NCBI RefSeq assembly: GCF_000316035.1
Contig: NZ_ANHX01000011.1
Coordinates: 1 to 64,000, forward strand
Length of the DNA stretch: 64,000 nt
From: Paenibacillus sp. PAMC 26794
GTDB taxonomy: Bacteria; Bacillota; Bacilli; Paenibacillales; Paenibacillaceae
Reading direction: 5' to 3'
A program made the position numbers and the translations under genes. The notes under the pieces are model-generated. The model did not search any database. It worked only from the letters and a program-made list of their open reading frames with translations, and was not told where the DNA came from. Positions within the stretch are counted from its first letter, which is position 1. Each line of letters starts with the position of its first letter. Shown here piece after piece: positions 61,454-64,000 of the stretch.

Positions 61454-61815
61454 GCTCTCTGGTTTGGCTTTTTCGGTGCTGAGGGCTTAAGACCATATAC
61501 CGGTGGTACGATGTTGGGGATCATATAGGTTGCCGTCTCTTGATGAGGCTTCTGTCCGGATGCAAAACACTCTGCTGTCAGATTGTACTGGGATAAAATG
61601 AAGTTGTACTGCCGGTCCAGAATGCCTATCAGTTCCTGGCTCTGCACAAATGTACGAAAGATCATATATTGATCCAGCACGTTAATGGTGGAGGACAGAA
61701 TCTCATGGACATCGAACATCTCATGACCGCCATGATTCATGTTAGGGGTGATATTTGGATTTGCATTCAATGTGGGTTGTACTAAATTCTGAGGGTGCAT
61801 CGAATTCCGATTCAT
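61441..61815 (-). CDS. CotF-like spore coat protein, first of a pair
   Basis: 124 residues. A disordered Asn/Pro/His-rich N-terminus is followed by a CotF-type helical segment FDVHEILSSTINVLDQYMIFRTFVQSQELIGILDRQ (in outline) and a YNLTAECFASGQKPHQETATYMIPN tail, ending in a Pro/Lys-rich C-terminus. AAAGGAG lies about 12 bp before ATG 61815. With the downstream gene it forms a split, coupled pair covering the two halves usually seen in longer CotF-type proteins (inference). Confidence 0.8.
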   Translation of the reverse strand: MNRNSMHPQNLVQPTLNANPNITPNMNHGGHEMFDVHEILSSTINVLDQYMIFRTFVQSQELIGILDRQYNFILSQYNLTAECFASGQKPHQETATYMIPNIVPPVYGLKPSAPKKPNQRAWPM

Positions 61816-61918
61816 TGTAAATTTGATTCTCCTTTGGTAAATGGTATGATTCTAGTATGCTTGGAGAGTAGTAAACTTATGTAATATGTTAGGAGTATAC
61901 GCACAAATAGGAATAGGC

Positions 61919-62470
61919 ATGGTGGTGGTTAAGATGGAAGAGACCGATTGGAGTGTAGCAAAGGATTTGTTCGTCAAACATTACGGGAGCGCTATACAGA
62001 TGCATCGAGAAGGCGTGTATGCCGACTATAAGCAATGGGACGTACCCCAAGAGTTAGAGGAACAATGGATAGGAGAGCGAATTCAACAATTAAGTTCCGA
62101 GCTGTCTATCATGAATTGGGATGCGGTGGACGAACTTGCATTGATTGCCAAACATCGGACAGAACCCAGTATTATTACGGCAATTACAGCATTTGCTTCA
62201 AGACAATTGAAGAGTGCGGACAGTATGGTTCGACTCGTGTATGCTGAACGTTTGATTGAGCTGATTAAACGGTATGAATCCTCTCTGCCGATGGACAAGC
62301 TACGGGAAACCTATCAATTGACGATGGACTTGCTGGTTGATGTGGCGACGAAACCGTTGGTGCTTGATCCAGGGCATGAATTACAGCAGTATGGATTAAA
62401 GGATAAACGTGGATTGAATTTGCGTGTTGAAAAGAATAAGGAAGAAATCATCCGATATTTTCGAAACTAA
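61919..62470 (+). CDS. Small cytoplasmic protein of unknown function
   Basis: About 183 residues from ATG 61919, with AGGAATAGG upstream; ATG 61886 and ATG 61934 are in-frame alternatives. Mostly helical, acidic and Leu/Glu-rich (QELEEQWIGERIQQLSSELSIMNWDAVDELALIAKH in outline), with a basic C-terminus. No domain recognised. It lies 14 to 29 bp before the DUF1361 membrane protein and is probably co-transcribed with it. Confidence 0.75.
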   Translation: MVVVKMEETDWSVAKDLFVKHYGSAIQMHREGVYADYKQWDVPQELEEQWIGERIQQLSSELSIMNWDAVDELALIAKHRTEPSIITAITAFASRQLKSADSMVRLVYAERLIELIKRYESSLPMDKLRETYQLTMDLLVDVATKPLVLDPGHELQQYGLKDKRGLNLRVEKNKEEIIRYFRN

Positions 62471-62499
62471 TTGAATTTTATCAAGTGAGGTCAGAATCA

Positions 62500-63228
62500 T
62501 TGAGAAAACTGAATTATATTCGCATATTTATTTTCCTTAGTGTGGTTACTGTAGTAACGCTTGGGTTGTACTATGTAGCCGCAGATTGGCTGGATCAGCG
62601 TTATTTCCGCTTCCTGATCTGGAATCTGTTCTTGGGCTGGATTCCCTTTGTGTTCTCATATGCAGCATATCTTCTAAGTGATGTGAAATGGAAAGGTGCC
62701 GCATGGCTTGCAGTCGCAAGTGGTCTGCTGTGGTTGTTATTTTTCCCGAACTCTTCTTATATTGTTACGGATTTGATTCATCTGACAGCTAGAAGTTCCC
62801 GGTATTATGGTGGCAATGGAGTGGACTACACGTATTGGTACGACTTAAGTGTTGTATTAATGTTTGTCTGGACTGGACTCCTGCTTGGATTCCTGTCGAT
62901 GTATCAGCTTCAGGAAGTGATCTATTACCGAATTGGACGCTGGGCATCCTGGATCTTTGTATTGGCAGGTTGTGCTTTGGGAAGTTATGGAGTATTGCTT
63001 GGACGTGTATATCGACTGAATAGCTGGGATGCACTGACGAATCGCGAGACGCTGATTGAGCTGATGCACGAAAGTGTAAGCCGCCCGTCTCTTGCGTTTT
63101 GCCTGTTTTTTGGCACGTTTATCACTACAATCTATACCACATTGTATTATCTGATCAATACAAGATCTCCCCGTGAAATGAAGAAGAGTGCAGGAAGTCC
63201 CGAAGTGGATCTGCAAGCGTTACGCTAA
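62500..63228 (+). CDS. DUF1361 membrane protein
   Basis: About 242 residues from TTG 62500, with GTGAGG upstream; GTG 62485 is the alternative. Six to seven membrane helices; the family marks are LFFPNSSYIVTDLIHL and YWYDLSVVLMFVWTGLLLGFLS, followed by LGRVYRLNSWD. No function is known for DUF1361 proteins. The conserved polar residues in FPNSSYIVTD and RLNSWD face the same region and may form a binding site. Confidence 0.88.
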   Translation: MRKLNYIRIFIFLSVVTVVTLGLYYVAADWLDQRYFRFLIWNLFLGWIPFVFSYAAYLLSDVKWKGAAWLAVASGLLWLLFFPNSSYIVTDLIHLTARSSRYYGGNGVDYTYWYDLSVVLMFVWTGLLLGFLSMYQLQEVIYYRIGRWASWIFVLAGCALGSYGVLLGRVYRLNSWDALTNRETLIELMHESVSRPSLAFCLFFGTFITTIYTTLYYLINTRSPREMKKSAGSPEVDLQALR

Positions 63229-63281
63229 CGTATGTTTTCTTAAGGCCGAACTCATTAGATCTAATCTTAATGTATATTGCT

Positions 63282-63328
63282 TAAAGGGCTGTTCCAAGTC
63301 ATATACATGGCTATTGGAACAGCCCTTT
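63282..63328. terminator. Bidirectional terminator between convergent genes
   Basis: AAAGGGCTGTTCCAA pairs with TTGGAACAGCCCTTT around a loop of about 16 bases. Confidence 0.8.
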
Positions 63329-63369
63329 AACATGGGATCGAGCGCAGGATATTCTGAAGAATGATACCT

Positions 63370-64000
63370 CTACTTATCAGAGATTAGCTCAAGGATTGTT
63401 TTCACAACCAGTTCAGGTTCATCGTGAATAATCATATGACCACTGCGTGTTGCCATGATGAGTTGACTATCCTTTGATATATTCAACATGTTACGCTGAC
63501 CCGATTGCCATATGGATTCGAGCTTCTGCCCAATTTCAACCGGAATCCCCGCACTAGCATAGTCTTGAGGACGTCCGCGTGCAATGATACGTACAGGGAT
63601 TGATCCAAGACGTTGGCCACGAATGGCATCTTCTGTTGAATGGGCGTGGAGGGCTTCTTCTTCTTTGGCGTGAAAATAGGAGGGGGTAGCAATCACATTA
63701 ACAAAAGTATCCCGATCTTGCTTGGCAACCAGACCATCAAGCATAAAGTCTGGAAATAATCTGAAAGCTCCAGATACCTTCAGTAAAGATAACAAGGAGG
63801 CAGGAGGGTTTCCCTGAAACTGAGCCTGTTCCAACAAAGCCTTTGTATTCTGCTCATCATCCTCAGGTCTCGCATCAATGAGGACAAGGCTCTGAACCTC
63901 ATTTGAATAGGTCTGTGCAAAGAGTCTAGCATACATACCCCCAAGAGAATGACCTACCATAACGTAAGGACCACGGATATTCCCTTTCTCCAGAGCTGCA
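63370..64000 (-). CDS. Alpha/beta hydrolase, 3' part (gene continues past the window)
   Basis: The frame stays open from 63960 to the window end at 64000, so the N-terminus is missing; 210 residues are visible. Nucleophile elbow GHSLGG with the catalytic Ser, strand VLIDARPEDDEQN, a lid region, VRIIARGRPQ and the C-terminal catalytic His in RSGHMIIHDEPELVVKTI. Typical of monomeric esterase/lipase-like hydrolases; the substrate is unknown. Confidence 0.88.
   Translation of the reverse strand, partial: AALEKGNIRGPYVMVGHSLGGMYARLFAQTYSNEVQSLVLIDARPEDDEQNTKALLEQAQFQGNPPASLLSLLKVSGAFRLFPDFMLDGLVAKQDRDTFVNVIATPSYFHAKEEEALHAHSTEDAIRGQRLGSIPVRIIARGRPQDYASAGIPVEIGQKLESIWQSGQRNMLNISKDSQLIMATRSGHMIIHDEPELVVKTILELISDK

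Noticed and set aside
1..64000. CRISPR arrays, tRNA or rRNA genes, transposases or prophage genes
   Set aside because: No regularly spaced repeats, RNA-gene sequences or mobile-element proteins were seen on reading both strands.

Overview
The window looks like a chromosomal segment of a spore-forming, low-to-mid GC Gram-positive bacterium, most likely Paenibacillus. Supporting signs are strong purine-rich ribosome binding sites, an S-layer-homology (SLH) anchored giant glycanase, CotF-like and Gly/Pro/Tyr-rich coat-type proteins, a BceRSAB-type peptide-antibiotic module, 15-bp Fur boxes of the Bacillus type, and many GTG/TTG starts. Genus assignment is inference. I found no rRNA, tRNA, CRISPR array, insertion sequence or prophage.

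Layout. 1-5.9 kb: the end of a dynamin-like GTPase and a heterodimeric ABC exporter. 6-9.9 kb: an iron block with a Btr-like AraC regulator fused to a binding-protein domain, a Fur box, a siderophore-binding lipoprotein and a ferredoxin-NADP reductase-type flavoprotein. 10-15.9 kb: purT with a GNAT acetyltransferase, a secreted CAP protein, an SGNH hydrolase and a two-gene ABC exporter. 16-20.4 kb: parE-parC (topoisomerase IV). 20.6-23.3 kb: a MarR gene, then a MarR/MFS efflux operon with a clear promoter and palindromic operator. 23.4-25.5 kb (minus): an alkyltransferase-like protein, an RluA-type pseudouridine synthase and an RlmI-like methyltransferase. 25.7-29.5 kb: a second iron block, with a perfect Fur box before flavodoxin / unknown protein / nitroreductase and another perfect Fur box before an HpaB-family monooxygenase.

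29.8-33.6 kb: an AAA ATPase that looks N-terminally short, and a two-component system divergent from a YceI protein. 33.8-38.2 kb: a 1458-residue surface GH53 galactanase. 38.4-40.5 kb: an SPFH protein coupled to an NAD-kinase-like protein. 40.6-45.2 kb: a BceRSAB-type module with a perfect 9-bp inverted repeat before the transporter. 45.2-49.3 kb: an oxygen/nitrogen-oxide block with a cupin behind an FNR-type box, two CRP/FNR regulators with different recognition helices, a ZIP transporter and copper nitrite reductase nirK.

49.6-53.9 kb: six closely spaced genes of mostly unknown function (zinc-ribbon protein, anchored protein, small acidic protein, SUKH protein, propeller-like protein, small helical protein). 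This is the best candidate for an undescribed system. 54-64 kb: coat-like proteins, a leucine-rich-repeat protein, a cupin with NxQP repeats, a Rieske oxygenase, an ECF41-type sigma factor with its carboxymuconolactone-decarboxylase partner and predicted target promoter, a CotF-like pair, a DUF1361 membrane protein and the edge of an alpha/beta hydrolase gene.

Regulation is unusually readable: three Fur boxes, one MarR-type operator, one Bce-type inverted repeat, three CRP/FNR-type sites and one ECF41-type promoter can each be matched to a regulator class encoded in the window or known for the group.
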